Counted from the first letter of the stretch, positions 36,882-46,470 are shown. The stretch is 64,000 bases of DNA from Bog-473 sp963787485 (GCA_963787485.1 CAWBDF010000007.1:1178001-1242000), one strand, 5' to 3'. A program made the numbers and translations. Notes: generated from the sequence alone by a model not told the origin.

Positions 36882-37289
36882 ATGACGATCTACCACCTTC
36901 ACGGCGACGACACGGGCGAGACGCACCTGACCCCCATCGAGACCACCCTCTATGACTCTGAGTTGGCGGGCAATAGTTTTGGTTCGTCCAAGCGGGTCCG
37001 GGTGGGACCGACATTCGCCGCCTACGATCTCGGGTTCGCGGAGTGCGTCGACCCCCTGCAGGACTCCGGATTGCACGTGGCGACCCGCCGGCAGATGCTC
37101 GCGATCATGAAAGGCAACTACGAGATCATCACCACCTCGGGTGACCAAGTCGTGTTGCAGCCGGGCGACCTCCTGTTCACCGACGACGTCGACAGCAAGG
37201 GCCACTGGAGCAAGGAAGTCGTGGGATCCGAGCCGCTGACGATGGTGTCAGTGGGCATTCCGGACGATTGGGAACTCCCGAAGTCCTGA
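36882..37289 (+). CDS. cupin-like protein
   Basis: 135-residue single-domain beta-barrel. It has HVATRRQMLAIMKGNYEI and TSGDQVVLQPGDLLFTDD, the second cupin motif with G-x5-PxG-like spacing. The metal-binding histidines of motif 1 are reduced (GLHVATRRQ), so metal binding is uncertain. ATG 36882; a TATAGGAT sequence lies 12 bases upstream. Stands alone. Confidence 0.7.
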   Translation: MTIYHLHGDDTGETHLTPIETTLYDSELAGNSFGSSKRVRVGPTFAAYDLGFAECVDPLQDSGLHVATRRQMLAIMKGNYEIITTSGDQVVLQPGDLLFTDDVDSKGHWSKEVVGSEPLTMVSVGIPDDWELPKS

Positions 37290-37380
37290 GGCCTGAAAGA
37301 CGTCTGCACCGAGGCCTCAGTGCCCCGCGCACGCCTTTGGAGATGCGCTTCGAAGCGCTGCGGTAGATGTGGTCTTCGGT

Positions 37381-37815
37381 CCCCATCTACGAGGGACCGA
37401 TTCGTTTCCTGCGTATGAGTCGAACGTCGTATGCGCACTGCCAGCCCGACATCCGTGGAGGCATACGACCGAGATCCCGGTCGAGCAGCTCGTCGGTTAG
37501 CGCCTCCTCGTCGCCACCAACGGCTACTTCTCCCGAAGCGAGATCGAACGGGCATGCCGATCACGCGGCTTCGAACCTGAAATTGCATCCGAGAGCGACA
37601 GCCCTACGGTTCTCGTGCGACTCGGCGCTGAAGGTTTCGGACTGCCCACCATCGGCGGCGACTCCGTGGAAGTCCCTCGACGCCCCTGGCCAACGATCAC
37701 CGAAGACGGCAGGCAACTCAGCGCCAAAGTGTGGGTCGAACCCGGGGGGAGGCCAGATCGGCCTCTCCCCATGAACCCACTGCCCATTTCGTCGGCCTGG
37801 TGCGCACTTCAATGA
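37381..37815 (+). pseudogene. LysR-type regulator remnant with in-frame stop
   Basis: One frame encodes the effector-binding half of a LysR regulator: AYESNVVCALPARHPW, TTEIPVEQLVG, a TAG stop at 37498-37500, then RLLVATNGYFSRSEIERACR, SRGFEPEIASESDSP and VRLGAEGFGLPTIG. The arrangement matches the usual PVEQL-GERLL-GY-x-R-x-E...GFEP...ESD order. The DNA-binding N-terminus is absent. So this is a truncated, nonsense-mutated gene. Confidence 0.7.
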
Positions 37816-37833
37816 CGCCCACGTCGCGCTACG

Positions 37834-38220
37834 TCAGGACGACGAGATCCGTGTCCATCGGACGGGACGTTCGCCTTGAGCGATCGCCCCCGCGAGGTTC
37901 CTTAGTCCCTCGACGAACTCGGCATCCGCGATGGGTGCGAGGGCGGAATCTCCAGGGCGAAGGAACGTACCGAGGACAGGACGCCAGGGCTCGATCTGCT
38001 CGAGAGGCACTTCCCGACCAGCTTGGTTGTGCCGGGCCTCCCGGTCGTAGTCGATCCGCACCATCCCCAGCTTGGCGCGAAAGCGATCTGGGCTGCTCAA
38101 TCTTGGCGTACCGACCAGCTCGAAGTGTTTATCGGCCGAGCCCTGCTCCGGGCGACGGTCGAATCCTCCGGCCGAACTGCCCACAACCTCTGGTACGGAG
38201 CGCGTCCGCACGGTCGGCAT
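37834..38220 (-). CDS. hypothetical protein
   Basis: 128 codons. The stretch KHFELVGTPRLSSPDRFRAK, LGMVRIDYDREARHNQ and REVPLEQIEPWRPVLGTFLR has ordinary composition and high-GC third positions. No family recognised. It may be a fragment, since both neighbours are broken. 37 bases downstream of the VOC gene on the same strand. Confidence 0.4.
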   Translation of the reverse strand: MPTVRTRSVPEVVGSSAGGFDRRPEQGSADKHFELVGTPRLSSPDRFRAKLGMVRIDYDREARHNQAGREVPLEQIEPWRPVLGTFLRPGDSALAPIADAEFVEGLRNLAGAIAQGERPVRWTRISSS

Positions 38221-38257
38221 CCCAACCGCTGGCCCAGCGACGGTTCAGCGCATCCGC

Positions 38258-38652
38258 TTATCCAGGGGGAGCGAAGAACTCCAAAGCAATGTTGTCCGGA
38301 TCACGGAAGGACAAGCCTGAACCATAAGGAGCGTCGACCACGCCGCCATTCTCGATGGCGAGCGCGTTGAGCTTGGACTCCCACTGCTCAAGCTCCACCC
38401 GGTTCGCGCACGTGAACGCCAAGTGATCCAGACCCGGACGCCGTTCGTCGAAGGGCTCTGATCCGTGAGGATCTGGGAACTGATGAATACCGACCAGAGT
38501 CTGGTTGCCAAGAAGCCATACGACGTGGTGGAACGGGCCCGTGTCCTCATCGATCACGGGTGGAGCGCCAAAAAGCTCCTGGTACCAAGGCCGACTCCGA
38601 CCGAGATCCGTGACGGTAGGGCGACGTGAGTGACGCCGGGGAAATCAGGCAC
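38258..38652 (-). pseudogene. VOC (glyoxalase) family protein with 5' frameshift
   Basis: The body (from IDEDTGPFHHVVWLLGN to GSGLSFRDPDNIALEFFAPP) is a complete VOC half, including GLDHLAFTCANR with a metal His. The true N-terminus lies in another frame: GTG 38652 (after AGAGGAGG) reads VPDFPGVTHVAL, and the sequence VTDLGRSRPWYQELFGAPP then continues in the body frame. One base is missing near 38615-38619. Restoring it gives a normal 131-residue VOC protein. Confidence 0.7.
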
Positions 38653-39000
38653 GGGAACCTCCTCTGCGAGGGCTGCCCCCCCAACCTAGTCTTGCGATTC
38701 TCAGGTTTCACGTGGTGTCCCAGCAAACAGGACCGGTGGGCAGTTCGGCACCATGGTGATACTCACGACGGACTCACAAGAGGCCCAGGCGGAGGAATCA
38801 ACTCGTCGGACTTACGCTCTAGGCCTTTTGACTTATGGGAAGCAGTCATGGTGTCCAGCCCAGAAAGATTCGCGACTCCCACGGTTCGGGTGCTCTATCG
38901 GGTCGAGCCCTGATAGACAATCTCCAAAACGACATGGCCGGACGTCTTCACCATCTCGGGGTACATTCGGCCGCTTCGACACTGGGGGGACTGGGGCGTC
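38653..39000. other. intergenic region without a recognised gene
   Basis: About 350 bases between the VOC gene start and the 3' end of the SDR. No natural coding frame, repeat or hairpin noted. Confidence 0.35.
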
Positions 39001-39783
39001 TCACTCCTCGGCGATGCCGGGAAGACTCGGACCACCGTCTACTGAAAGGGTCTGGCCGGTCACGTACGAGGAAGCATCGCTCACGAGGAACAAGATGGCG
39101 CTCGCCACCTCCTGAGGAGACCCGATCCGTCCTAAAGCGGCAGCCGCCGCGATGTCCTCGGGATCGATGCCAGCCACTCGCCACGCCTCAACGGCTCGCT
39201 CCGAGCTAATGCCGCCCACCGCCACGCAGTTTGCCCGTACCCCGTATCGCCCCCATTCGGCCGCGGTCACCCGCGTGAACATTTGTAAGGCCGCTTTGGC
39301 CGATGAATAGTGCGCGCCACCTCGGACGCCGCCAACCCCGGCGCCTGACGAGACGTTCACGATGGCCCCCGAACCCTGCTCTAAAAAGTGACGTCCGGCT
39401 GCCCTTGTGCAGAAATAGGCGGCCCGCACGTTCAGATCGAACGCCGAGTCCCAGGCTCTGGTTGGTAGCATCGCCAGTGGACCCATCCGGGTTCCGCCGG
39501 CGTTGTTGACAAGGATGTCGATTCGCCCCAGCTCGTCGACGGTCTTAGCCATCAGGTGCTCCACCTGTTCTTCGACCTTGACATCCGTGGGTATGGCAAC
39601 GCACCGCCGACCCGTTGGTCGCTGCACTTCAGTTGACGTACGCTCGAGATCGTTCGTCGTCCGGGCGGCGATCGCAACATCGGCGCCGTGCTCAGCTAGA
39701 ACCATTGCCGTGGCGGCGCCGATCCCCGTGCCTCCGCCCGTGACTATGGCAACGCGACCGGACAGGTCAAGCAAGCTCGGCAC
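39001..39783 (-). CDS. SDR family oxidoreductase
   Basis: 260-residue SDR of the FabG-like kind. Glycine motif TGGGTGIG at 15-22, NNAG, Ser in NVSSGAGVG, and Tyr/Lys in HYSSAKAAL; ends YVTGQTLSVDGGPSLPG. GTG 39783 chosen because upstream residues derive from the tRNA fragment region. There is no ribosome site, so the mRNA may be leaderless. The long upstream extension in frame (reading LVRFQRAPP) is an artefact of the tRNA fragment. Confidence 0.88.
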   Translation of the reverse strand: MPSLLDLSGRVAIVTGGGTGIGAATAMVLAEHGADVAIAARTTNDLERTSTEVQRPTGRRCVAIPTDVKVEEQVEHLMAKTVDELGRIDILVNNAGGTRMGPLAMLPTRAWDSAFDLNVRAAYFCTRAAGRHFLEQGSGAIVNVSSGAGVGGVRGGAHYSSAKAALQMFTRVTAAEWGRYGVRANCVAVGGISSERAVEAWRVAGIDPEDIAAAAALGRIGSPQEVASAILFLVSDASSYVTGQTLSVDGGPSLPGIAEE

Positions 39784-39992
39784 ATCGACAGTATGGCGGG
39801 AAAGAGTAAGTCGCGAAGGATCTCGGAGCAAAGCACGAGGGGTAGTCCACGCCCGGGACAACGGGTCGGACGCTGGTCTCGGGCTTGTCGGGGCGATGAG
39901 AAATACCTCTGTCAACGTGAAATTGTCGAACAGAGAAAGTTGTTGCCAACCGACGAGCCGAGCAAGAACCACGGGGCGTAACGGGTTTCTTG

Positions 39993-40045
39993 CCAGGTCA
40001 TATGGTGGGGCTCGCTGGAATCGAACCAGCGACCTCAGCATTATC
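39993..40045 (-). repeat. tRNA-Ile(GAT)-like 3' half, copy B
   Basis: 53 bases nearly identical (one difference) to copy D at 51587. On the minus strand they encode, 5' to 3', part of the anticodon loop (GATAA), anticodon stem strand TGCTG, variable loop AGGTC, T-arm GCTGG-TTCGATT-CCAGC, acceptor GAGCCCC, A and CCA, then ATATGACCTGG. Sequence diverges from copy D right inside the anticodon loop, a classical integrase crossover position. No 5' half is present. The 553-base gap around it (39784-40336) has no other gene. Confidence 0.8.
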
Positions 40046-40336
40046 GGTGCCGCGGCCTGAATGGAGAAACAACGATTGACTAGGCAGGATGTGTATCGTT
40101 CGGCACGTTCTTGCTAACTATGCCATTGCGGGGCCACTTGCATGAAGACCTGCCTTAGAAAACACCTGGGCAGCGGCAGGAATGTGGGTCTCTTCCTAGA
40201 ATTTGGTCCAGTCAGATGGGACAACGGCCGTTTGTCTTTTTGGTTCAGTGACTCGTCATTCGCCTGCTCTCGTGTTCTTCAGTACGACTCGCACTGAAGT
40301 ACAGCTACGACCTGGTAACCCACAGCGCCAATCAGT

Positions 40337-40930
40337 TCAAGGAGGCGGTTCACGCCACATTGTCGTGACAATGGGTCCACCGTCGGGAAGGTCGAACGTT
40401 CCGCAGACCGCGAAACCTACCGACTCGTATCTTCGCAGATTGGCCGGATTTGTGGATTCCAGGTAGGCGGGCATCCGTAAAGCATCGAGGCAAACGAGAT
40501 TGTCCGCGAGCAAGCTCATTCCAATGCCTGACCCACGGTGCTCGGTGTGAGTACCAAGCAGGCTGAGGTAGTAGTGGTCCTGACTTCGAGGATGGGCTAC
40601 CTCAAAGCGATCGAATATCTCCATGACCAATGCTGCCCGTGTGCCTAGGAACTCCTCCAGCATCGGACCAAGCCGTTGTTCGTCAAACTCGCTCAGTTCG
40701 GGACAGCCAGGCGGCACCCACACTGAGACAGCCTCATAGCTCGGGGTCGTCCACACCCATTGATGAGGAAGTGCGCTTCCGATCAGCAGGCTGAACCAGG
40801 CTTCATGCTGAACTTTGCGATGTGTCGGATCGGCAAACGCCCATCCCCACACGGGGTCGAGGAAGAACGCTTCGGCAAGCGTACTGGCGATCCCACTGGC
40901 GTCCTCAGTTACTGCAACGCGAACCTGCAT
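40337..40930 (-). CDS. GNAT family N-acetyltransferase
   Basis: 197 residues. The acetyl-CoA loop is HTEHRGSGIGMSLLADNLV, preceded by HYYLSLLGT and followed by ESTNPANLRRYESVGFAV, the usual GNAT motif B. ATG 40930 with AGAGG upstream; an in-frame TTG two codons earlier is less likely. Acceptor unknown. First gene after tRNA fragment B. Confidence 0.88.
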   Translation of the reverse strand: MQVRVAVTEDASGIASTLAEAFFLDPVWGWAFADPTHRKVQHEAWFSLLIGSALPHQWVWTTPSYEAVSVWVPPGCPELSEFDEQRLGPMLEEFLGTRAALVMEIFDRFEVAHPRSQDHYYLSLLGTHTEHRGSGIGMSLLADNLVCLDALRMPAYLESTNPANLRRYESVGFAVCGTFDLPDGGPIVTTMWREPPP

Positions 40931-41070
40931 TTCCAACCTCTGCCCTGATAGCCGCTGAGGAGCCTAGATCGACGGTACGGGCGACCCCACGATCTTTGAG
41001 CCGTGTGCCGCGTCTACTTGGAGTGTGGACCGCTTTTGCAGTCGGCGAGACCCTGTTCCGCGACTCTGCC

Positions 41071-41442
41071 CTAGGCGGGGCTCGGGAGGATATCAAGGTC
41101 GAACTCGTTGCCCTCAGGGTCCGACATGCAGCGCCACTTGAAACCCTCGAGCTCCCGGGTGCTCCCAGGCTCCAACCATCTACCCCCGAGTTCCTCGACC
41201 TCTGCAGTTGCGGCGTCGAGGTCGTCGACCACGAGATCAAGATGCACTCGGTTCTTACATGTCTTGGCTTCGGGCACTCGCTGAAATCCCACCGTAAGCC
41301 CCTCTTCGGTCGGCGTCAGGATGAGGAAGTCGCCATCTCCGATGACCGTATCGACCTGCACACCGAGTAGGCCACACCAAAACGGAGCAAGACCATTCGG
41401 GTCAACCGTGTCAGTAGCCACAAACCCGACCTTGGCTGACAT
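41071..41442 (-). CDS. VOC (glyoxalase/dioxygenase-like) protein
   Basis: 123 residues, single VOC module pair: VGFVATDTVDPNGLAPFWCG at the N-terminus, HLDLVVDDLDAATAEVEELG in the middle and MSDPEGNEFDLDIL at the end. The H and E positions could bind a divalent metal. Strong ribosome site (GGAGAAAGGAGG). Substrate unknown. Faces divergently to the hydrolase at 41665. Confidence 0.88.
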   Translation of the reverse strand: MSAKVGFVATDTVDPNGLAPFWCGLLGVQVDTVIGDGDFLILTPTEEGLTVGFQRVPEAKTCKNRVHLDLVVDDLDAATAEVEELGGRWLEPGSTRELEGFKWRCMSDPEGNEFDLDILPSPA

Positions 41443-41664
41443 TTGGCCTCCTTTCTCACCGGCTGGGCCACCTCCGGCGGTGCTCCCTTACGGGACTGTA
41501 CCCAACTCTGTCCGGAAGCGGCGGGGTCGCCCCGTACGCGGGACGGTGAACTCACTTCGGCGCCATGGGGCGTCTGACTGGGGAAGGGTGCGTCCCAGGA
41601 AGCGACTTCAGCAAAACTTAGATGGAACTGACAGACTCGCAGTTCGTCCTAGACCGAGGTTGAA

Positions 41665-42465
41665 ATGGCACAGAAAACGAATCCGGTGGTCTTCATCCAT
41701 GGCTTGTGGCTACACGCCAGCTCGTGGGCGCCGTGGGAGGACTTCTTCGGTAACGCCGGCTACGACACCATGGCTCCGGGCTGGCCCGGTGACCAGGACA
41801 CCGTTGAGCTGGCCCGCGCCAACCCGGACACGGTCGCCAACAAGGGCATCGACGACGTGACCGGCCACTATGCCGCCATCATCGAGGCCCTACCCGCCCC
41901 ACCCATTCTCATCGGGCATTCCTTTGGGGGCATGATCGCCGAGAAACTGCTGGGCATGAACAAGGGAGCGGCTGCCATCGGCATCGATGCCGCCCAGATC
42001 AAGGGCGTGCTGCGGCTCCCGCTCTCCGCGTTGCACGCCACACTGCCCGTGTTCAAGAACCCGGCCAACAAGCACAAGTCCGTGTCCCTCACTGCCGAGC
42101 AGTTCCGCTACAGCTTCGGCAATGCCATTTCGGAGGAGGAATCCAACCAGCTCCATGAGAAATGGGCCGTCCCCTCTCCTGGACGGCCACTCTTCGAGGC
42201 CGCGGCCGCCAGCCTCTCGCCCCGTTCACCGGACAAGGTTGACACAGACAACCCGGACCGAGGTCCGCTTTTGCTCACCATGGGCGGCAAGGACCACACC
42301 GTTCCCGAATCCATCACCAAGTCGACACTCAAGCAATACCGGCACTCCCCGGCGAAGACCAACCTGGTCGAGTTCGAAGATCGGGGCCACTCCCTGACCA
42401 TCGACAGCGGCTGGAGAGACGTCGCTGCGGCGGTTCTCGAATGGCTCGGCAACAACGGACTCTGA
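41665..42465 (+). CDS. alpha/beta hydrolase
   Basis: 266 residues. N-terminal FIHGLWLHASSWAPWEDFF carries the oxyanion HG; nucleophile elbow GHSFGG near 92; acid within TMGGKDHTVP; catalytic His in DRGHSLTID. Similar to actinobacterial hydrolases annotated as alpha/beta fold or haloperoxidase-like; reaction uncertain. The SDR at 42496 follows after 30 bases, probably one transcript. Confidence 0.9.
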   Translation: MAQKTNPVVFIHGLWLHASSWAPWEDFFGNAGYDTMAPGWPGDQDTVELARANPDTVANKGIDDVTGHYAAIIEALPAPPILIGHSFGGMIAEKLLGMNKGAAAIGIDAAQIKGVLRLPLSALHATLPVFKNPANKHKSVSLTAEQFRYSFGNAISEEESNQLHEKWAVPSPGRPLFEAAAASLSPRSPDKVDTDNPDRGPLLLTMGGKDHTVPESITKSTLKQYRHSPAKTNLVEFEDRGHSLTIDSGWRDVAAAVLEWLGNNGL

Positions 42466-42495
42466 AACAATCGGATCGATTAAAGGGGCATCACC

Positions 42496-43281
42496 ATGGA
42501 TCTCGGGCTGGCTGGGAAGCGAGCCGTGGTAACTGGCGCGAGCAGAGGGATCGGGCTGACAGTGGCACGTACGCTCGCAGCCGAAGGCGTCTACATCGTC
42601 GCGGGATCGCGCGACACCTCCCAGGAACTAAGGGAACTAGTCGCTTCGGGACAAGCATTAGATGTTCAAGTAGACCTGGCATCTGCCGCCGGCCCAAACC
42701 AGCTCATCGAGGCCGCCCTCGATGGAGGACCGATCGACATCCTCATCAACAACGCCGGCGCAGTAACACCCCGGACCGGCGGATCGGGATCCGTGACCGA
42801 CGAAGAATGGGCCAACTCGCTAAATCTCACACTCATGGCTGCCGTTCGGACCGTCCGCACAGCGCTGCCCGGCATGATCGAAGCCGGGCGGGGTTCGATA
42901 GTGAACACCGCCTCAGTCAACGCCTCGCTACCCGACCCTCTCGTCATCGACTACGGCGCCGCAAAGGCTGCCCTCGTGAACTTCTCCAAGGCACTCTCAA
43001 AAGAGGCCGGGCCAAAAGGGATACGAGTCAACACCGTAAGTCCCGGTCCTGTAGCCACAGACTTATGGCTCGGCAACGAAGGGGTCGCTTCGACATTGTC
43101 AAGCACCCTGGGAGGAAACCCGAGCGACTACCAACAAAAGGCCGTGCGCGACACCGCCACCCGCAGGTTCACCACGCCACAAGAAGTAGCCGACCTCATC
43201 GTCTTTCTCACAAGCGATCGAAGCGCCAACATCACTGGTGCCGACTACATAATCGATGGCGGCCTCACCCAAAGCCTCTGA
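42496..43281 (+). CDS. SDR family oxidoreductase
   Basis: 261-residue SDR. TGASRGIG at 13-20, NNAG, Ser in NTASVNASLP and Tyr/Lys in DYGAAKAAL; terminal ITGADYIIDGG. AAAGGGG ribosome site. Third-position use is less GC-biased than in the first 16 kb. Likely co-transcribed with the hydrolase upstream. Substrate unknown. Confidence 0.9.
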   Translation: MDLGLAGKRAVVTGASRGIGLTVARTLAAEGVYIVAGSRDTSQELRELVASGQALDVQVDLASAAGPNQLIEAALDGGPIDILINNAGAVTPRTGGSGSVTDEEWANSLNLTLMAAVRTVRTALPGMIEAGRGSIVNTASVNASLPDPLVIDYGAAKAALVNFSKALSKEAGPKGIRVNTVSPGPVATDLWLGNEGVASTLSSTLGGNPSDYQQKAVRDTATRRFTTPQEVADLIVFLTSDRSANITGADYIIDGGLTQSL

Positions 43282-43385
43282 ACCCCACCCTTAGGGACCC
43301 GACAAATGGTGCATAGTGTCCCGTTGCGGCCCGATGGCTTTGTTTCACACACCCAGAATCGAAGCCGCATGTCGCCTCGGGGTTC

Positions 43386-43793
43386 TCAGCTGGCCAGAAT
43401 TTTCGACTTCTGCGCCTCGAACTCGGTGTCCGTGATGATTCCCTGCGACTTGAGGTCGGCCAGCTTCGAGAGCTGATCGGCGGTGCTGCCGCCCGCCGTT
43501 CCTGCCGCCTGGCGTACCTGGGCGTCGAACGCCTGTTGACGCTGCGCTGCCTCCGTGGCCGCCCGTTCGTGCATCTTGTCCCCGCGGGCGATCAGGTACA
43601 CGAACACACCGAGGAACGGGAGGACGATGACGAAGATCGCCCACAGGGCCTTCGCCCCACCACCCATGTCGTGGCTGCGGAAGATGTCGAAGAAGACCTG
43701 GAACAACAGCCAGATCCAAATAACGAAGAGGAAGAAGTACAGCATCGTCAGGAAGAAATCGAGAATCGGGTATTGGTAGCTGGCGGCAAACAT
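43386..43793 (-). CDS. PLD nuclease N-terminal-like membrane protein with SHOCT domain
   Basis: 135 residues. Two transmembrane helices: ILDFFLTMLYFFLFVIWIWLLFQ and ALWAIFVIVLPFLGVFVYLI. The second lies in the PLDc_N fold; the C-terminal SHOCT motif is DQLSKLADLKSQGIITDTEF then EAQKSKIL. SHOCT tails mediate oligomerisation. AGAGGATGA immediately precedes ATG. In actinobacteria such genes neighbour DUF6325 and membrane stress genes; here both neighbours are eroded. Confidence 0.85.
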   Translation of the reverse strand: MFAASYQYPILDFFLTMLYFFLFVIWIWLLFQVFFDIFRSHDMGGGAKALWAIFVIVLPFLGVFVYLIARGDKMHERAATEAAQRQQAFDAQVRQAAGTAGGSTADQLSKLADLKSQGIITDTEFEAQKSKILAS

Positions 43794-43904
43794 TCATCCT
43801 CTTTCTGTGTTTTGTGTGGTTCGATCAGCGCAGTTGGGCGCTAGGGGCGGCGCCTCGTCCTCATCCAAATGAGGTTCAGGAACGTGGTGATGACGCCGAG
43901 CACG

Positions 43905-43973
43905 TCATCTGTCGCCCGGAACCTCGACGATCAGGTAGCTGATGGGGCCGAGGGCACCGGTGTCGTCTGCCAT
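43905..43973 (-). pseudogene. DUF6325-like N-terminal remnant
   Basis: 22 codons, MADDTGALGPISYLIVEVPG then DR and stop, match the start of the DUF6325 general-stress proteins (xxGPxxYLVVEFPGNR). The rest of the roughly 140-residue protein is missing. A following frame, GVITTFLNLIWMRTRRRP, runs up to the SHOCT gene. Short, so the call rests on one motif. Confidence 0.45.
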
Positions 43974-44209
43974 CGTGAGGTCACCTTTCGATTCAGCAAG
44001 CGATTGGACGATCTGGAAAGGGAAGCTACTCCAATGAGTTCGCCTGTGCCATGGGCGATGACGCTCCGTCCCAGCTGTTCCCAGCGTCAGGTCGGAGTCA
44101 CGAGGGCGCCCGATTGAGCCCATCGGAAAAAGAGCGCCGGGCGAGCATCGGTCACTCGACGCCGACCGCGGATTGCCCCCAGACAAAGGGTTCAGATGGT
44201 TGAGCTTCT

Positions 44210-45057
44210 TCAAACTGGTCCACTTGGCACTTCCGCACGGGGAGACCGCCGGCGTTGCCATACGGCGCCCACGACGGCACCAAGCGTGATCACCGCTCCC
44301 ATGGCAATGAACCACTTGACCAGGGTGAAGAGGACGCGATCTCTCCGTACGATCTGCTGTCCGAAACCAAGGTCGAGGACATGCAGAGGAACGCGAATAC
44401 GCCAAGCCCGATCCAAAAGACCGCAGCCGCCACACCGCCGAGGGGAAACCCGTCCCCAGGACTCATTTTCGCACCAAGAGAAATTGAATGGACCACCAGA
44501 AGAACGTCAGTAGGACGAAGTCGACCAGCCCGAGGATCACTGCACCGGATGGGCGGTTGCGCAGCGGTCGACTGATCTCGCCGTCAAGAACCGAGAACCC
44601 AGCCAGGACCACGACCCACACGAAGCAACGGAGCAGGTTCCGTGTTCCCCGTGCGGTGTAACTGGTCGAAGGTTCTCTCATAGGTCACCCGAGCCGATCG
44701 GGCCACCGCAATCGTTCCGGCGAACGAGAGGAGGAGGCTCACGAAGATGCCGAGATTGAACGAGACACTGGCTCTCCGAAACAGTCCTTCAACGATTCGA
44801 GTCCCCTCTCTACCCAGCACGAGGTGTCTCGCGATGTCGTCGTCCACCCGCTGGCTGGCCAGAGCACTGAGGAGGATGATGAGCGGCAGGACCGATAAGA
44901 GGAGGGCCGCTCCGAACAAGATGATGCGGTCCCCGAATTCGACTGCTCCGAGGGACCGGATCTTCGACAACCGACTCTTCGTAGCGCTGACGTCACTGAG
45001 TTGCCGTTCTCCGCGAACTCTTCGAGTGGTCCCCATCCGGAGCCGGTTCTGGATCAA
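44210..45057 (-). pseudogene. YihY/BrkB-type membrane protein remnant with at least three frameshifts
   Basis: Four consecutive pieces in shifting frames read through the family. FGDRIILFGAALLLSVLPLI and VSFNLGIFVSLLLSFAGTIA lie in 44584-45057. LVDFVLLTFFWWSIQFLLVR is in 44463-44681. GVAAAVFWIGLGVFAFLCMS followed by STLVSDSRSYG is in 44290-44496. VLFTLVKWFIAMGAVITLGA followed by VVGAVW is in 44210-44416. The order and the final IGAVI-LGAVVGAVW block are typical of YihY. Breaks fall near 44650, 44480 and 44350. Not functional. Confidence 0.75.
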
Positions 45058-45069
45058 CCATCCTCAAGC

Positions 45070-46470
45070 TCAATGCGCCGACGACACGGACTCCGGACTG
45101 CGGAGAAAGATCGTGACCCCAAGGCCGATAAACCCAACGGCTGCGACCACAATCATGGCAAGGGCATAGGACCGCGTCGGATCGGTGAGTCCGGATATCA
45201 GAATCGTCCCGGCAATAGCCGTACCGAGCGACGATCCCAGGTTCGAGACGCAGCGTGACAACCCGGAGATCTCGCTCTGCTGATCCTCGGGAAAGGCGGA
45301 TTGGACCACATTGACCGAGGGAGTGAGCATCACCCCGAGGCCCAACCCGATAAGCAGCAGTCCAGGAGCGAAAGCCCATTCGCTCGGCGAGTGCTTGACG
45401 ATCAGGAGAAGGAAGATCACACCCGCGATGGTGGTCACGAACCCGATCAGGATCAAGGTCCGCTGCTGGAAGCGCTTCGCCAGTGCGCCGGCGGCAAGCG
45501 AGGACACCAAGATTCCCAAAGTGGCCGCAGTGAAGATCACGCCCGTCTTGATGGCGCTGTAGTGCCGCACGACCTGGAGATAGGCGGAAACGACGAACGA
45601 CGTGCCCATGAGCATCAGCCATTGCACGTTCTGCGTCACGAGCCCCAAGTTGGACGTGCGGTTGCGAAAGAGCTTGGTCGAGAGCAGCGCCTCCTTCCCG
45701 ACCCGTTCCCGACTCCGGACCCAGGCGAAGAATCCGAAAATGATCAGCGCCCCGGCGACGATGAGGAGGGCGCACAGCACAAGGTTGTTGTCGGCCGCCA
45801 TGATCCCGATGACCAGTGTCACTAGTCCAACGGCCGACAGGATCGTTCCGACCGCATCGAAAGGGCGAGTGGGGTCGGCGGGCAACGGATCATGAATTCG
45901 GCGACCGAGGAAGACGATGAGGACGACGACAACGGCCTGGAAGACAAAGGCAGCACGCCAGGTGATGGTTGTGGTGATGAACCCCCCGATGAGGGGACCG
46001 GTGGCGGCACCGATGCCTCCCATACCGCTGATGATGCCGAAGGCCTGGGCCCGGGAGCGTAGGTCGTGGAAGAGCATGGTCGTGAGGATGTACACGGGCG
46101 GAATGAGGAGGGCGGTGCCCACGCCCTCGAGGATCGAGTTTCCGAGGATCAGGACCCCCAAGCCGGGGGCGACGGCACTGAGCACTGCGCCCACCGCGTA
46201 GATAGACAGGCCGATCGTGAAGCAGCGCTTTCGGCCCCAGCGGTCCGTCAGTTTGCCGCCGGGGATCATGAGTGCTGCCATGACCAACAAGAACAGGGTG
46301 ATCGCAATCTGGACGCCTTGAACGGTGGTATGCAGGTCCTGGCTGATGTCGTTGATCATCACGTTCATGTTGGAGCCTGCGAAGCTGCAGATGAACTGGG
46401 CCAACGCAAGCGGGAGCAGCATGCGCCGCAGCGATGGAGCCATCCTTCCGGTCTTGACGGGGTCAGCCAT
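45070..46470 (-). CDS. MFS transporter, DHA2 (14-helix) family
   Basis: 466-residue permease with about 14 transmembrane segments. Motif A appears as GGKLTDRWGRKR after helix 2; FAGSNMNVMINDISQDLHTT is the typical DHA2 opening, and GLGLGVMLTPSVNVVQ is the later conserved segment. Proton-coupled efflux of drugs or small organic molecules is the family role. No regulator is adjacent; its stop is close to the degraded YihY gene. Confidence 0.92.
   Translation of the reverse strand: MADPVKTGRMAPSLRRMLLPLALAQFICSFAGSNMNVMINDISQDLHTTVQGVQIAITLFLLVMAALMIPGGKLTDRWGRKRCFTIGLSIYAVGAVLSAVAPGLGVLILGNSILEGVGTALLIPPVYILTTMLFHDLRSRAQAFGIISGMGGIGAATGPLIGGFITTTITWRAAFVFQAVVVVLIVFLGRRIHDPLPADPTRPFDAVGTILSAVGLVTLVIGIMAADNNLVLCALLIVAGALIIFGFFAWVRSRERVGKEALLSTKLFRNRTSNLGLVTQNVQWLMLMGTSFVVSAYLQVVRHYSAIKTGVIFTAATLGILVSSLAAGALAKRFQQRTLILIGFVTTIAGVIFLLLIVKHSPSEWAFAPGLLLIGLGLGVMLTPSVNVVQSAFPEDQQSEISGLSRCVSNLGSSLGTAIAGTILISGLTDPTRSYALAMIVVAAVGFIGLGVTIFLRSPESVSSAH

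Noticed and set aside
39783..40041. N-terminal extension of the SDR containing LVRFQRAPP
   Set aside because: Derived from tRNA fragment B; SDR homology begins at 39783.
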